This document shows positions 7,719 through 16,606 of a DNA stretch of 45,757 nucleotides, one piece after another. Position 1 is the first letter of the stretch, and every line of letters starts with the position of its first letter. A program made the translations under genes and the position numbers. The stretch is from Myxococcales bacterium (GTDB lineage: Bacteria > Myxococcota_A > Polyangia > Palsa-1104 > JAEUJZ01): positions 1 through 45,757 of the forward strand of contig JAEUKB010000076.1 of the NCBI GenBank assembly GCA_016794365.1. The letters run 5' to 3'. The notes under the pieces were generated by a model. The model searched no databases. It was not told the DNA's origin and was given only the letters and a program-made list of their open reading frames with translations.

Positions 7719-9791
7719 CTACTTCGAAATCTTGAGTGGGAACTTGGCGGTATACGCGGACTTGTCTTTGGCCGGGAACTTCCACTTCTTGAGCGCTTTT
7801 TGGATGCACTTTTTCGCTTTGTCATCCAGATCGGCACCGGCAAACGAGATCTCTCCGACCTTGGCTTTGTCGGACACTTCGACGGAAACGATCAGCTCTT
7901 TGCCGTCCAGATCGGCTGACTTTTTGATCGCTTTGTCAAAGCAGCTCTTGACGGCGGACTCTCCGGACGACCACAGCGCGTCAAAGTCGGCCTGCGAGAT
8001 GCCCGTGATCTTGGGCGGATCGGGCTTTTTGACCGGCTCTTCTTTGGGCTTTGCGGGGGCTCCGGCGTCCTGTCCGGCGTCTGCCACTTGAGCGGTCTTG
8101 CCTCCCGATGAGCCGACGGTCAGAAAGTAGCCAGCACCCGCGAGCACAGCGACCAGCACCGCGATCCCAGCAAACAGTGGCGTCTTCGACTTGGCTTCCG
8201 GGGCTGCGCTCGGTGGCTCAGGCGCAAAGCCAGCGCTGGGCTGGGCACCGAGTCCTGCGTCCGGCTGCGGCGCACTTTCGCCATACAGGTTTCCATACGG
8301 ACTTCCCGCTGGAACTTGTCCATAGTCGGCAGCGGGCTCTGGCCATGATCCGGGTGGGGAGGCAGGCGCTGGGTTGACCTGCTGCTGGGCCCACTCGTTG
8401 GGACTGGGAATGTGAGGCGCAGAGCTGGCCGGAATCGTGGGCTCTGATCCCAGCGGTGTCGGCGCGGGGGCAGCACTGACCACCGGGGGACTTTCGGGCG
8501 CGATCGGCTCTGCCGCTGGTGCCGGTGCTGCCGCTGGTGCTGAAGCTGGAACTGCCGCTGGTGCCGGTGCTGGCGTCGCAGCAGGCACAGCCGGAGCCGC
8601 TTTCATCGCAGGCGGCTTGGGCGGCGGCGCGGGACGACTGCCTTTGGGAGGCGGCGCGGGCATGGCGATGTCCATCTCGATCGCATCGACCGATTCCAGC
8701 GCATCGTCTTCCAGCAGCTCGTCCGCATCGGCTTTCGCATCAGCCTTGGCACCCAGCTTTGCATCGACCTTTGCATCGGCTTTCGCATCAGCCTTGGCAC
8801 CCAGCTTTGCATCGACCTTTGCATCGGCCTTGGCCGCATCTTTTGTAGCGGACTTGGCAGGCTCGGCCTTGGCTGAATCTTTGGTAGCGGACTTGGCGGG
8901 CTCTGCGTCTTTGGCGGCCAGCTTGCCCAGCACACCCTTTGCCAGCGCGTCCTTGCCCGCAGACTTTGCGTCTTTGGCAGCATCCTTGGCCGAATCTTTG
9001 GCCGAATCTTTGGCCGAATCTTTGGCAGCGGACTTGAGCGGATCGGACTTGGCAGCGTCTTTGGCCGATGCCTTGGCGGGCTCTGACTTTTGCGCAGGCT
9101 TGGGCGGATCGATCTTGGTCTCGGGATCTTCCCACGCCGCTTTGGCATCGCCCAGACCGAGCGACGCGAAGTCGAGCGAGCCCATCTGCGTCTTGTCGCC
9201 ACCCTCATCTTCGTCGTCAAGTGAAGACGCAGGTGAAGATGCAGGCGCGGGCTTATTGACCTTGACCGGCTGCGGGTTTTTGCGCGCTTTGTCTACCGCT
9301 GCCCGCACTTCATCGATCGACTCGGGCGGCAGCCACTCGGCTTGGCCTTCGCGCCACACGAAGATGTCTCGACCCGGCGTCGCCTGCTCTGAGAGGACGC
9401 GCTGCGCCAGCTCGGCCAGCGGCATCGGGTCCACCACGTTGCCATCGAGCGACAGGTGCCATTCATCCGGGGCTTGCTGCGTCGGTCCGCCCAGCTTGGA
9501 AAAGAAGTCGGCCATTCCGCCGATCATCGTCGAGTCGCCGCCTTCGCTCTCTTCCCCGCTGCTACTGCCGCCGCTACTGCCGCCGCCGCCGCTGAGCAGT
9601 CCGACCGAAGCGCGCGAGCCAATCATCGTCGCGTCCTCGGACTCTCCTTCCCCTTTGGCGGTGCGGACGCCGCCCTGGCTGACCGTGATCTGGCAGCCAC
9701 ACTTCTTGCAGCGAATCTTGAGCACCTTCCCCCGGACTCGTTCGTCGGGAAGGTTGTATTTGGTTTGGCACTGTTCGCAGGAAAACTTCAT
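7719..9791 (-). CDS. GltJ/AgmX-like zinc-ribbon, GYF, TonB-type C-terminal protein
   Basis: A 690-residue protein; the ATG at 9791 was chosen because it starts the zinc ribbon directly (MKFSCEQCQTKY...CKKCG) and is preceded by GGGAG. Order: four-Cys zinc ribbon (1-40), acidic/Ser linker, GYF-like domain (about 105-160, DEWHLSLDG and GQAEWLPP), a long low-complexity segment with KDSAK and KADAK repeats (about 230-380), a Pro/Ala-rich stretch, one membrane segment near residue 550, and a C-terminal AgmX/PglI-type domain with the paired cysteines SCFDKA and KKCIQKALKKWKFP. This is the architecture of GltJ/AgmX of the Myxococcus gliding and polarity machinery. Whether it serves motility here is not shown; no other glt genes lie nearby. 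Confidence 0.8.
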   Translation of the reverse strand: MKFSCEQCQTKYNLPDERVRGKVLKIRCKKCGCQITVSQGGVRTAKGEGESEDATMIGSRASVGLLSGGGGSSGGSSSGEESEGGDSTMIGGMADFFSKLGGPTQQAPDEWHLSLDGNVVDPMPLAELAQRVLSEQATPGRDIFVWREGQAEWLPPESIDEVRAAVDKARKNPQPVKVNKPAPASSPASSLDDEDEGGDKTQMGSLDFASLGLGDAKAAWEDPETKIDPPKPAQKSEPAKASAKDAAKSDPLKSAAKDSAKDSAKDSAKDAAKDAKSAGKDALAKGVLGKLAAKDAEPAKSATKDSAKAEPAKSATKDAAKADAKVDAKLGAKADAKADAKVDAKLGAKADAKADADELLEDDALESVDAIEMDIAMPAPPPKGSRPAPPPKPPAMKAAPAVPAATPAPAPAAVPASAPAAAPAPAAEPIAPESPPVVSAAPAPTPLGSEPTIPASSAPHIPSPNEWAQQQVNPAPASPPGSWPEPAADYGQVPAGSPYGNLYGESAPQPDAGLGAQPSAGFAPEPPSAAPEAKSKTPLFAGIAVLVAVLAGAGYFLTVGSSGGKTAQVADAGQDAGAPAKPKEEPVKKPDPPKITGISQADFDALWSSGESAVKSCFDKAIKKSADLDGKELIVSVEVSDKAKVGEISFAGADLDDKAKKCIQKALKKWKFPAKDKSAYTAKFPLKISK

Positions 9792-10033
9792 GTTCCGGGG
9801 GCTCCCGAAGCGCGCGATTTCTGTTGGGCCACTTAGGTCAGGCGGCACAGCGTCCGCCATCGTTCCCGAGCGGTGGGATCAGGACGGGCAGTGACACGAC
9901 CCGACGATCGGTTCTCACTATACCGGAAGACAGCGGGTCAAAACAGCCGGTCGAGTCGCGAAATTTTCAGTAACTTGCACCACATAGCGAGCAGCGGTGC
10001 GAATTCCGGCTTGGGCCGTGTTACGGTGCGCCG

Positions 10034-11053
10034 GTGCCTATCCCACATCGGTTTTTTGTCGTCGCTGTAGCGCTGTTTTCGGGGTCTACGCTTTGGTCCG
10101 TGGACACCGCGCGCGCGCAGCCTGCATCCACCTGCGATTCGACCACTGCGGCGGCGCGAAGAGCGCTCGTGCTGGCGGGACAAGCGGTGGTGTCCGTACC
10201 CGTCGCACACCTCTATGAACGAGCCGACCCGCGCGGACCGCTCGCCGATCAAGCGCTGTTTGGAGAGCATGTGCGCATTCCCCCACAGCCCGCAGCCTGC
10301 CAAGGTCCAAGTGACGCGCTCCTTTTGGTGCAGACGGCGGCCCCCTACCAAGGCTATGTCGCGGTGGATGCGCTGGCGCCGGGCGCTGGTCCGAAGTCTG
10401 CGGCGTCGCTTTTTCCAGGTCGCGAGCCGGTGCCACTGCGGGTGACTTCACGGCTGGCCAACGTGTTTCGCACGCCCGATGTGACGGCAGCCAATCCGGT
10501 GTTGGTGCTGCCGCTGCAAAGTGAGCTGGCGCTATCGGAAGTCGTGTCGGCACGCTGGCTGAAGGTGCTGTTGCCCGACGCGAGCGCCGCCTACATTCAG
10601 CGTGGTGATGTCGAGCCGGTGCCGTCTGCCCCGTCTGCCCCGTCTGCCCCGACGGTTGCCTGCTTGCTGAGCGCAGCGCAGCGCTATGAAGGAACGCCCT
10701 ATCTGTGGGGAGGCCGCTCGACGCTGGGAATTGACTGCTCGGGGCTGGTCAGCAGTGCATTTGCGGCTTGTGGTGTCATCACGCCGCGCGATGCCGGTCC
10801 GCAGATGGACTGGTCAGAGACGGTTTCTGTCGAAAAGCAGTCAGCGCTGCGACCCGGCGATTTGGTCTTTTTTGCCAGCGCCGATGCCCCGCCAGGCAGT
10901 CCTCCCAAGGTGGCGCACGTCGGAATCTTTGTCGGCGGCGGACGCTTTGTCCACGCCACCACCAGCGATCGTCCCGTCGTGCATGAGAGCGTGCTGGCCC
11001 AGCCCGAGTGGCAAAGGCGCTACCTGGGCGCGCGACGCTACAAGACGTTTTAG
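10034..11053 (+). CDS. NlpC/P60 cell-wall hydrolase with SH3-like domains
   Basis: A 339-residue secreted protein from a GTG at 10034. A signal peptide ends near ARA/QPA. Residues about 40-200 look like two SH3-type wall-binding domains (VSVPVAHLYERAD, LRVTSRLANVFRTPD). A short Ala-Pro-Ser repeat separates them from the C-terminal NlpC/P60 peptidase: PYLWGG, catalytic Cys in DCSGLV, RPGDLVFF, catalytic His in AHVGIFVG, and FVHAT. Expected role: cleavage of peptide stems in peptidoglycan, typically D-Glu to diamino acid bonds. It stands alone between divergent neighbours. Confidence 0.9.
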   Translation: MPIPHRFFVVAVALFSGSTLWSVDTARAQPASTCDSTTAAARRALVLAGQAVVSVPVAHLYERADPRGPLADQALFGEHVRIPPQPAACQGPSDALLLVQTAAPYQGYVAVDALAPGAGPKSAASLFPGREPVPLRVTSRLANVFRTPDVTAANPVLVLPLQSELALSEVVSARWLKVLLPDASAAYIQRGDVEPVPSAPSAPSAPTVACLLSAAQRYEGTPYLWGGRSTLGIDCSGLVSSAFAACGVITPRDAGPQMDWSETVSVEKQSALRPGDLVFFASADAPPGSPPKVAHVGIFVGGGRFVHATTSDRPVVHESVLAQPEWQRRYLGARRYKTF

Positions 11054-11176
11054 AACACCTCACAAAACCGATTGCGGACCCTGGCTGCGGCATCGTCGGT
11101 CCTCACGTACTTTGCGTACGCTCCGGTCCTCCTCTTTGCTTCCAGGGTTCCTCATGACGGTGTTGTGAGGTGTTCT
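11052..11176. repeat. MITE-like or terminator hairpin with inverted ends
   Basis: The perfect 14-bp ends agaacacctcacaa (11052-11065) and its complement (11163-11176) enclose ~97 bp. The inverted similarity continues imperfectly inward to accctgg/ccagggt. The loop holds cgtactttgcgtacg and two copies of cggtcctc. It starts at the stop codon of the NlpC/P60 gene and lies between it and a convergent gene, so it may act as a two-way terminator or be a small non-coding repeat element. Confidence 0.75.
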
Positions 11177-11225
11177 TAGCGCGCCGAACGAACGCGATGG
11201 CGGCCCCCGCTGGCTGCGCGCGCTG

Positions 11226-11621
11226 TCAGCGACAGTTTTCGTCCACCAGGTGCGTCAGGTCATCGAGCGAAAACGGATCGGGCAGGTAGTCCTCGAAGTC
11301 GAGCATGCTTGCCGCCTTCCAGTCCGCTTCCTGATCGAGCAGCGCAATGATCGGCAGGCGACGACGCGGACTGACCGCACGCAGCGCCTGGAGCAGCTCT
11401 TTGCCGCCCAGCTGGTTGAGCAGTCGATAGCGCAGCAAAACCAGCGCGACATCGGGCCGCTCGGCACCGCGCACCGCTTGGTCAAACGACGACACCGTCA
11501 GCGTGCGGTAGCCGCGCTCACCCAGACAGGACTGCACCGAGTCAATCAGCGCGGATCGGTCCTCAATGAGCAGCACGCCGCCGCCCCATCCTGGCTGGAT
11601 CTCGTCGCCCGCTGTAAGCAT
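11226..11621 (-). CDS. pseudo-receiver (REC-like) domain protein
   Basis: A 131-residue protein consisting almost only of a response-regulator receiver fold: VLLIEDRS at strand 1 keeps the acidic pair, but the strand-3 position that normally carries the phospho-accepting Asp reads ALVLLRYRLL, with Arg in its place. The switch Lys before the cis-Pro is also missing (YLPDPFSLDDL). It therefore should not be phosphorylated and may act as a protein-protein adaptor. The ATG at 11621 is used; an in-frame TTG at 11660 is possible. No output domain or sensor kinase is adjacent. Confidence 0.7.
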   Translation of the reverse strand: MLTAGDEIQPGWGGGVLLIEDRSALIDSVQSCLGERGYRTLTVSSFDQAVRGAERPDVALVLLRYRLLNQLGGKELLQALRAVSPRRRLPIIALLDQEADWKAASMLDFEDYLPDPFSLDDLTHLVDENCR

Positions 11622-11707
11622 GTGCGACAAGTACCCCCATTTACCCTCATGGTCAACCAAAACCCAGGTCGTTTTGGATATTTGGGGTAATCGAGCGACT
11701 GAACCGG

Positions 11708-12370
11708 CTACGGGATGAGCACGCTTGGATCATCGACATACGCGGTCAGCGTGCCGCTCGTGTTGATGCGAAGCTGGAAGTTGCCGCCGCTTGGTACGGG
11801 AATCGATAGCTCTAGCTTCTGCCAGTCCGCCGTGCTCTGGCTGATGGTGGGCGACGAAGCGATGACCTTGTTTGCGGTCAGATCCCAGATGTCGAGCCCG
11901 AGCTTGGCCCCGGCGCTGGCTTGCTGGACAAAGACATAGGCCGAAGCCGTCAGCGTCTTTCCCACTTTCGCGGGAAGCTGCAAGGTCTGATTGAGCACGT
12001 TGGCGTTGGCGCTGGTGCTGCTGACGAGCAGTGAGCGCAGTCCACAGCGCGGTGTGCCCAGGCTGACGGTCCAGGTCGTGCCGCCTCCAGACTGGCTACA
12101 GCAGCCGTCCCACTTGCCGGGAATGGAGCTGGCGGGTATGCCGGTGTTGACAGCTTTGCCGTTGCCGTCGGGCTCGACGCTCGGTGTCTCAAAGCCTGGG
12201 TTTTGCAGCAGGTTCTGCGGATCGATCGGACACATGCCCATGTCGCGCGCTTGCATCGCCAGGTCCGGTGTGCCGCCTTCGACGCTGCTGGTGGTTGGAC
12301 TGCATGCCAAAGCCAGAGCGAACAGGCCGGTTGCCCATCTTGCCGCTTGCCATCGTCGTACGCTGCGCAT
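11708..12370 (-). CDS. lipoprotein with carbohydrate-binding-like beta-sandwich
   Basis: A 220-residue lipoprotein from an ATG at 12370, preceded by a GAGGGGGAA ribosome-binding site. The signal peptide ends in a lipobox (LALAC) and is followed by a short linker containing PDLAMQARD, similar in style to the linker of the cytochrome-like lipoprotein. The remainder starts NLLQNPGFET, a common opening of CBM4/9 (CenC-type) jelly rolls, and continues with alternating strands (TASAYVFVQQ, WQKLELSIPVP, FQLRINTSG, AYVDDPSVLIP). Surface binding of a glycan is a reasonable guess; no catalytic domain is present. Confidence 0.7.
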   Translation of the reverse strand: MRSVRRWQAARWATGLFALALACSPTTSSVEGGTPDLAMQARDMGMCPIDPQNLLQNPGFETPSVEPDGNGKAVNTGIPASSIPGKWDGCCSQSGGGTTWTVSLGTPRCGLRSLLVSSTSANANVLNQTLQLPAKVGKTLTASAYVFVQQASAGAKLGLDIWDLTANKVIASSPTISQSTADWQKLELSIPVPSGGNFQLRINTSGTLTAYVDDPSVLIP

Positions 12371-12520
12371 CTTGCGTTCCCCCTCGATCGTCGGTGTTAG
12401 CAAGCAGCATATCAGGGACCGGCAGGCTTTTTGGACTGGGCCTGGGCGACTGCGAGTCCGTGCTGCGGCGCGCTCGATGGCTGCAAACGTGGTACATCGT
12501 CATCCCGAGCGAGATGCCAG

Positions 12521-13954
12521 ATGAAGCTTGTTGAGTCCGTGCCGGTTGCCGTCGTCAGTCGGCCCAAGGCGAAGTATCCAGAGCTGCCACCGTTTGATCC
12601 GCCCAATCCGGTCTATGAAATGGTCGAAGCGGCGCTGCGTGACCTGGGGTTCGATCGCGCGCGCAGTGGCACCCCGGACTGGAATCCGCTCGGGGACTTG
12701 ATTGCGCCGGGCGATCGCGTGGTGATAAAGCCCAACTTCGTCGCGTCGAAGAACTTTCATCAGCCGCTGCTCGGGGACAAGCTGCTGTGTAGCTCGACGC
12801 CGGGATCGGTGCTGAGGCCGCTTATCGACTACGCGCTGCGAGCGACGGGCCCAAGCGGTCAGGTCACGATCGTGGATACTCCCGTCGAAGGCTGCAACGT
12901 CAAGGACGTGCTGTCGGGCCTGGGAATCGATCAGCTGATCGCGTTTTACCGAGAGCGCGGGCACTTGGTGGACTTCATTGATCTGCGCTACTTCCAGATC
13001 GTGCCGCAGATGGTGCTCGATGATGTGCGACGCAGCGGGCGATCGCTGAACCTGGGCATGCTGGTGCGCGAGTCGCTGCCCGGGGATCCGCTCGGTTATC
13101 GGGTGGTCGATCTGGGCAATCGCTCGCGCTTTGCCGACGTAGAGCAACGACAAGGACGCTATCGCTTTCATCGCTCGCACAAGCACACGCCGCATCCGCA
13201 TCACAGTGACGGACGGCACGAGTACTCGATGCCACGGACGGTGCTGGCTGCCGACTGCATCTTGAACCTGTGCAAGCTCAAGACGCACAAAAAGTCGGGC
13301 GTGACGCTGGCGTGTAAGTCGGTGATTGGGCTGACCAACGAAAAGTACTGGCTGCCGCACTACACCGCCGGGACGCCGCAAGAAGACGGAGACGAGTTTC
13401 CCTTCTGGCCGCCGCTCGCGGTGCGGATCGAAAACCAGCTTCAGCGCGTTCCGCTGCCGCTTGGGCACTCGCTGGTTGTGCGCGCACCGAAGCTTGTGGA
13501 CCCGCAAAACGGAATGGTCAAAGGGTTCATCTTGGAAGGCTCGTGGGAAGGCAACGACACGATCTGGCGCACCATCTTGGATCTCAACGAGATCGTGCTT
13601 CACACGAGCAAAGACGGACGGCTGTGCGATACGCCGCAGCGACGCTATCTGACGCTGATCGACGGCATCATCGGAGGCGAAGGCGAAGGTCCGCTGGCCT
13701 CGACGCCGCGTCACGCTGGGCTGCTGCTCGGTAGTCAAGATCCGGTGCTGGCGGATCTGGTGGCGACGAAGCTTATCGGCTTTGATCCGTCGCGGGTCAA
13801 GACGATCACCGAAGGGCTGCGCAGGCCGATCCTGCCGTCGTCCAAAGAAGGTGCGCTGGTGGTGTCGGTCAACGGGGTGCCGCCGAGCGGTGCGTTTGTG
13901 CCGCCCTCGACGTGGCCCTCGCTGCTGCGCAAGCCGACGGATGTCCAGCCATGA
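12521..13954 (+). CDS. DUF362 family protein
   Basis: A 477-residue protein with the DUF362 pattern: VVIKPNFV near residue 75, STPGSVLRPLIDY, a mid-region NLCKLKTHKKSGVTLACK, LTNEKYWLPHY, and LIDGIIGGEGEGP toward the C-terminus. No signal peptide or ferredoxin Cys clusters are seen. The reaction is not established for most members of this family. The ATG at 12521 begins just after a GCGAG. The stop overlaps the start of fcl by 4 bp (ATGA), so it is the first gene of a three-gene operon for GDP-sugar formation and probably works in the same glycan pathway. Confidence 0.8.
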   Translation: MKLVESVPVAVVSRPKAKYPELPPFDPPNPVYEMVEAALRDLGFDRARSGTPDWNPLGDLIAPGDRVVIKPNFVASKNFHQPLLGDKLLCSSTPGSVLRPLIDYALRATGPSGQVTIVDTPVEGCNVKDVLSGLGIDQLIAFYRERGHLVDFIDLRYFQIVPQMVLDDVRRSGRSLNLGMLVRESLPGDPLGYRVVDLGNRSRFADVEQRQGRYRFHRSHKHTPHPHHSDGRHEYSMPRTVLAADCILNLCKLKTHKKSGVTLACKSVIGLTNEKYWLPHYTAGTPQEDGDEFPFWPPLAVRIENQLQRVPLPLGHSLVVRAPKLVDPQNGMVKGFILEGSWEGNDTIWRTILDLNEIVLHTSKDGRLCDTPQRRYLTLIDGIIGGEGEGPLASTPRHAGLLLGSQDPVLADLVATKLIGFDPSRVKTITEGLRRPILPSSKEGALVVSVNGVPPSGAFVPPSTWPSLLRKPTDVQP

Positions 13955-14898
13955 GCGCGCAGCCTGTTGCGACGCGTCGCGTCCTGGTCACCGGCGGAGC
14001 GGGCTTTCTCGGCTCGTTTGTCGTCGAAAAGCTGCGTGCCCGAGGCTGTGAGCAGATCTTCGTGCCCCGCTCGGCGGACTACGACTTGGTCGATGGACAC
14101 GCGGTGGACAGGCTGCTGACCGATGCCCGGCCCGATCTGATCATTCACTTGGCTGCGCGCGTCGGTGGCATCTTGGCCAACCAGCGCAATCCAGGCCGAT
14201 TTTTCTACGACAACCTGATGATGGGCGTGCAGCTTCTCGAACAGGCGCGACGCTGTGGCGTGCAGAAGCTGGTGGCGACCGCGACGATCTGTGCCTATCC
14301 CAAGCTGACGCCGGTGCCGTTTCGCGAAGCAGAGCTATGGAACGGCTATCCCGAAGAGACGAATGCTCCGTATGGGCTGGCCAAAAAGATGCTGCTGGTT
14401 CAGTCGCAGGCTTATCGCGCGCAGTATGGCTTTTCGTCGTCGGTGCTGTTTCCGGTGAACCTGTACGGACCGCGCGACAACTTCGATCTGGATACCTCGC
14501 ATGTGATTCCGGCGCTGATTCGCAAGATCGCGCACGCGATGGCAAGCGGTCACGACGAGGTCACGATCTGGGGCGACGGCACCCCAACCCGCGAGTTTCT
14601 CTACGTCGAAGACTGCGCCGAAGCCATCGTGCTCGCGTGTGAGCACTACGACGACAGCGATCCGATCAACCTCGGCTCCGGTCAGGAAGTGTCGATTGCG
14701 TCGCTGGCGCAGCAGATCGGTACGCTGCTTGGCTATCGCGGACGCTTTGTCTACGACCACAGCCGTCCAAACGGTCAGCCCCGACGAGCGCTCGACTGTT
14801 CCCAGGCGCTTGCGCGGTTTGGCTTTCGGGCGACCACGTCGCTTGAGGACGGACTGCGCAAGACCATTGATTACTTTCGTCGCGAGATCTCACCATGA
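13951..14898 (+). CDS. fcl: GDP-L-fucose synthase
   Basis: A 315-residue extended short-chain dehydrogenase/reductase. The nucleotide loop is TGGAGFLG; the catalytic Tyr and Lys are in APYGLAKK. The GDP-fucose-synthase signatures TICAYPK, NLYGPRDNF, SHVIPALIRK (active-site His) and GTPTREFLYVEDCA are present. It converts GDP-4-keto-6-deoxy-D-mannose to GDP-L-fucose by epimerisation and NADPH reduction in the cytosol. The start overlaps the DUF362 stop and its own stop overlaps the gmd start by 4 bp. The partner enzyme next door supplies its substrate, which strengthens the call over a generic epimerase. Confidence 0.88.
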   Translation: MSAQPVATRRVLVTGGAGFLGSFVVEKLRARGCEQIFVPRSADYDLVDGHAVDRLLTDARPDLIIHLAARVGGILANQRNPGRFFYDNLMMGVQLLEQARRCGVQKLVATATICAYPKLTPVPFREAELWNGYPEETNAPYGLAKKMLLVQSQAYRAQYGFSSSVLFPVNLYGPRDNFDLDTSHVIPALIRKIAHAMASGHDEVTIWGDGTPTREFLYVEDCAEAIVLACEHYDDSDPINLGSGQEVSIASLAQQIGTLLGYRGRFVYDHSRPNGQPRRALDCSQALARFGFRATTSLEDGLRKTIDYFRREISP

Positions 14899-15887
14899 CC
14901 GTCAGACGCGCGCTCATCACCGGCATCACCGGGCAGGACGGATCGTATCTGGCCGAGCTGCTCCTGCGCAAAGGCTACGAAGTTCACGGCATTGTCCGTC
15001 GCTCCTCGTCGTTTAATACCGGGCGGCTGGATGCGATCTATCAAGATCCGCACGTCGCTGACTATCGACTGAAGCTGCACTACGGCGACATGGTGGATGC
15101 GACCGGGCTTTCGCGGATCGTCGCTTCCGTGCGTCCCGATGAGGTCTACAACCTGGCGGCGCAGTCGCATGTCCGTGTCTCGTTTGACATGCCCGAGTAC
15201 ACGCACGACGTGGTGGCCCAAGGGACGACGCGGCTCTTGGAAGCGCTGCGCGAGCTGGGCGGTAAGACCCGTTTTTATCAGGCCAGCTCGTCGGAAATGT
15301 TCGGCTCGTCGGCCCCGCCGCAGTCGGAAATCACCACGCTGCGTCCGCGCTCTCCCTATGCGATTGCCAAGGTGGCGGCGTATCAGACGACGATCCTGTA
15401 TCGCGAGGCCTACGGGCTGTTTGCCTGCAACGGCATCTTGTTTAACCACGAAAGTCCTCGTCGCGGTGAGACGTTCGTGACTCGCAAAGTGACGCGCGCG
15501 GCGGCGCGGATCAAGCTCGGGCTGCTCGACAAGCTGTACCTGGGAAACCTGGATGCGCGACGAGACTGGGGCTTTGCGGGCGATTACGTCGAGGCGATGT
15601 GGCTGATGCTCCAGCAGGATCAGCCCGAAGACTTGGTGATCTGTACCGGCGAAAGTCACTCGGTGCGCGATCTGCTCGATGTCGCGTTTGCGCGCTTGGA
15701 TCTCGACTGGAAGCGCTACGTCGAGATCGATCCGCGCTACTTCCGTCCGAGCGAAGTCGATGATCTACGCGGCGACATGACCCGCGCGCGGCGCATCCTG
15801 CACTGGGAACCGAAGGTCCGCTTTCGCGCGCTCATCGAGATGATGGTCGATCACGACCTCGCGGACCTGCTACGGCACCGTCGCTAG
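14895..15887 (+). CDS. gmd: GDP-mannose 4,6-dehydratase
   Basis: A 330-residue extended SDR with the GMD hallmarks: GITGQDGSYLAELL, RRSSSFNTGRLD, YNLAAQSHVRVSF, SSSEMFG, SPYAIAKVAAY (Tyr/Lys pair), FNHESPRRGETFVTRK and GNLDARRDWGFAGDYV. It turns GDP-D-mannose into GDP-4-keto-6-deoxymannose, the substrate of the preceding gene. It starts at an ATGA overlap with fcl. Its last codons and stop are duplicated 1,213 bp downstream, bordering an inserted cassette; the gene itself is intact. Confidence 0.93.
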   Translation: MTVRRALITGITGQDGSYLAELLLRKGYEVHGIVRRSSSFNTGRLDAIYQDPHVADYRLKLHYGDMVDATGLSRIVASVRPDEVYNLAAQSHVRVSFDMPEYTHDVVAQGTTRLLEALRELGGKTRFYQASSSEMFGSSAPPQSEITTLRPRSPYAIAKVAAYQTTILYREAYGLFACNGILFNHESPRRGETFVTRKVTRAAARIKLGLLDKLYLGNLDARRDWGFAGDYVEAMWLMLQQDQPEDLVICTGESHSVRDLLDVAFARLDLDWKRYVEIDPRYFRPSEVDDLRGDMTRARRILHWEPKVRFRALIEMMVDHDLADLLRHRR

Positions 15888-15894
15888 GCTGGGT
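15847..15894 (+). repeat. 48-bp direct repeat, left copy (3' end of gmd)
   Basis: Matches 17060-17107 at 47 of 48 positions. It contains the last 13 codons and stop of gmd plus 7 bp beyond, where the convergent DUF6351-like gene would also end. It is the left border of the Tse2-like cassette. Confidence 0.92.
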
Positions 15895-15920
15895 CTAGGA
15901 CAGGTCAAACTGGAGCATGG

Positions 15921-16340
15921 CTAGGTCTGTCGGCGGGACACGGGATTCCGCTTGATCGACTCCAGGGCTGAATACAGACGATGAAGTTCCAATTGCCAGG
16001 TTGGAACCAAGCTTCGTTCTAGCCCACATCGAAACAGACAGCGTCCAACCACTGCGGTCCAGGGGAGCGGATTTCTCTGAGCGCAAGACACGAACTGGAT
16101 GAAGCCCTGTCGGATTTCGGTCCAGTCCGCGTCATCTGGTGCCACCACATCGAGATAGCTACGGACGCGATTGCCTGGTGGTTCGACAGCAATCATTCGA
16201 TGGGTCAGCGTACCGGGGTTCTGATCGGGAATTTCCGGCGGAGGAACTCGCCACGTCGATCTGTTGTGTAGATACAGGAAGGCATTGATTCCTTCCTGGG
16301 CTGCTGAAGGGGAGATCACATGATGTGCAGTCAAGTACAT
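15921..16340 (-). CDS. third gene of the Tse2-like cassette, possible immunity or accessory protein
   Basis: A 139-residue soluble protein with no signal peptide, starting at an ATG that overlaps the stop of the preceding gene by one base. I do not recognise a family. Visible features are a Pro-rich N-terminal third (STWRVPPPEIPDQNP), a central strand-turn pattern (RMIAVEPPGNRVRSYLD, VVAPDDADWTEI) and a helical end. Its translational coupling to the small acidic protein and the ADP-ribosyltransferase-like toxin suggests protection, chaperoning or a second antidote. GC is lower than in the flanking sugar genes. Confidence 0.55.
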   Translation of the reverse strand: MYLTAHHVISPSAAQEGINAFLYLHNRSTWRVPPPEIPDQNPGTLTHRMIAVEPPGNRVRSYLDVVAPDDADWTEIRQGFIQFVSCAQRNPLPWTAVVGRCLFRCGLERSLVPTWQLELHRLYSALESIKRNPVSRRQT

Positions 16341-16606
16341 CAGGCTGCCTTCCTGGGCGCTGACCACGAACCTTCCGTGACCAAGCAGTCTTCTGTACGT
16401 AACGCGATGGGGGCATCCGGCAGCGTGCCGTCCGCAAACTGCTGCTCCATGCGTGCTTGTTCTTCGTCGGTCATCAGCTGCCAGCAGATGTCTAGCTCAG
16501 CCGCAAACTCGGCTTCGACCTCTTGTGACAGCTGGTCGTTCGCAGCGACTCGTTGAAACGCCAGCTCGACCAGCAGTTCACGGTAACGCTGTTCTGCACC
16601 CATCAT
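16340..16606 (-). CDS. probable immunity protein to the Tse2-like toxin
   Basis: An 88-residue, strongly acidic, helical protein (RYRELLVELAFQRVAAN, EVEAEFAAELDICWQLM, EEQARMEQQF). Its ATG overlaps the toxin stop codon (ATGA); an in-frame GTG at 16621 is less likely because of that coupling. Size, acidity and helical nature recall Tsi2-type antidotes that cap the Tse2 active site, but sequence kinship cannot be judged by eye. Cytosolic. Confidence 0.6.
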   Translation of the reverse strand: MMGAEQRYRELLVELAFQRVAANDQLSQEVEAEFAAELDICWQLMTDEEQARMEQQFADGTLPDAPIALRTEDCLVTEGSWSAPRKAA

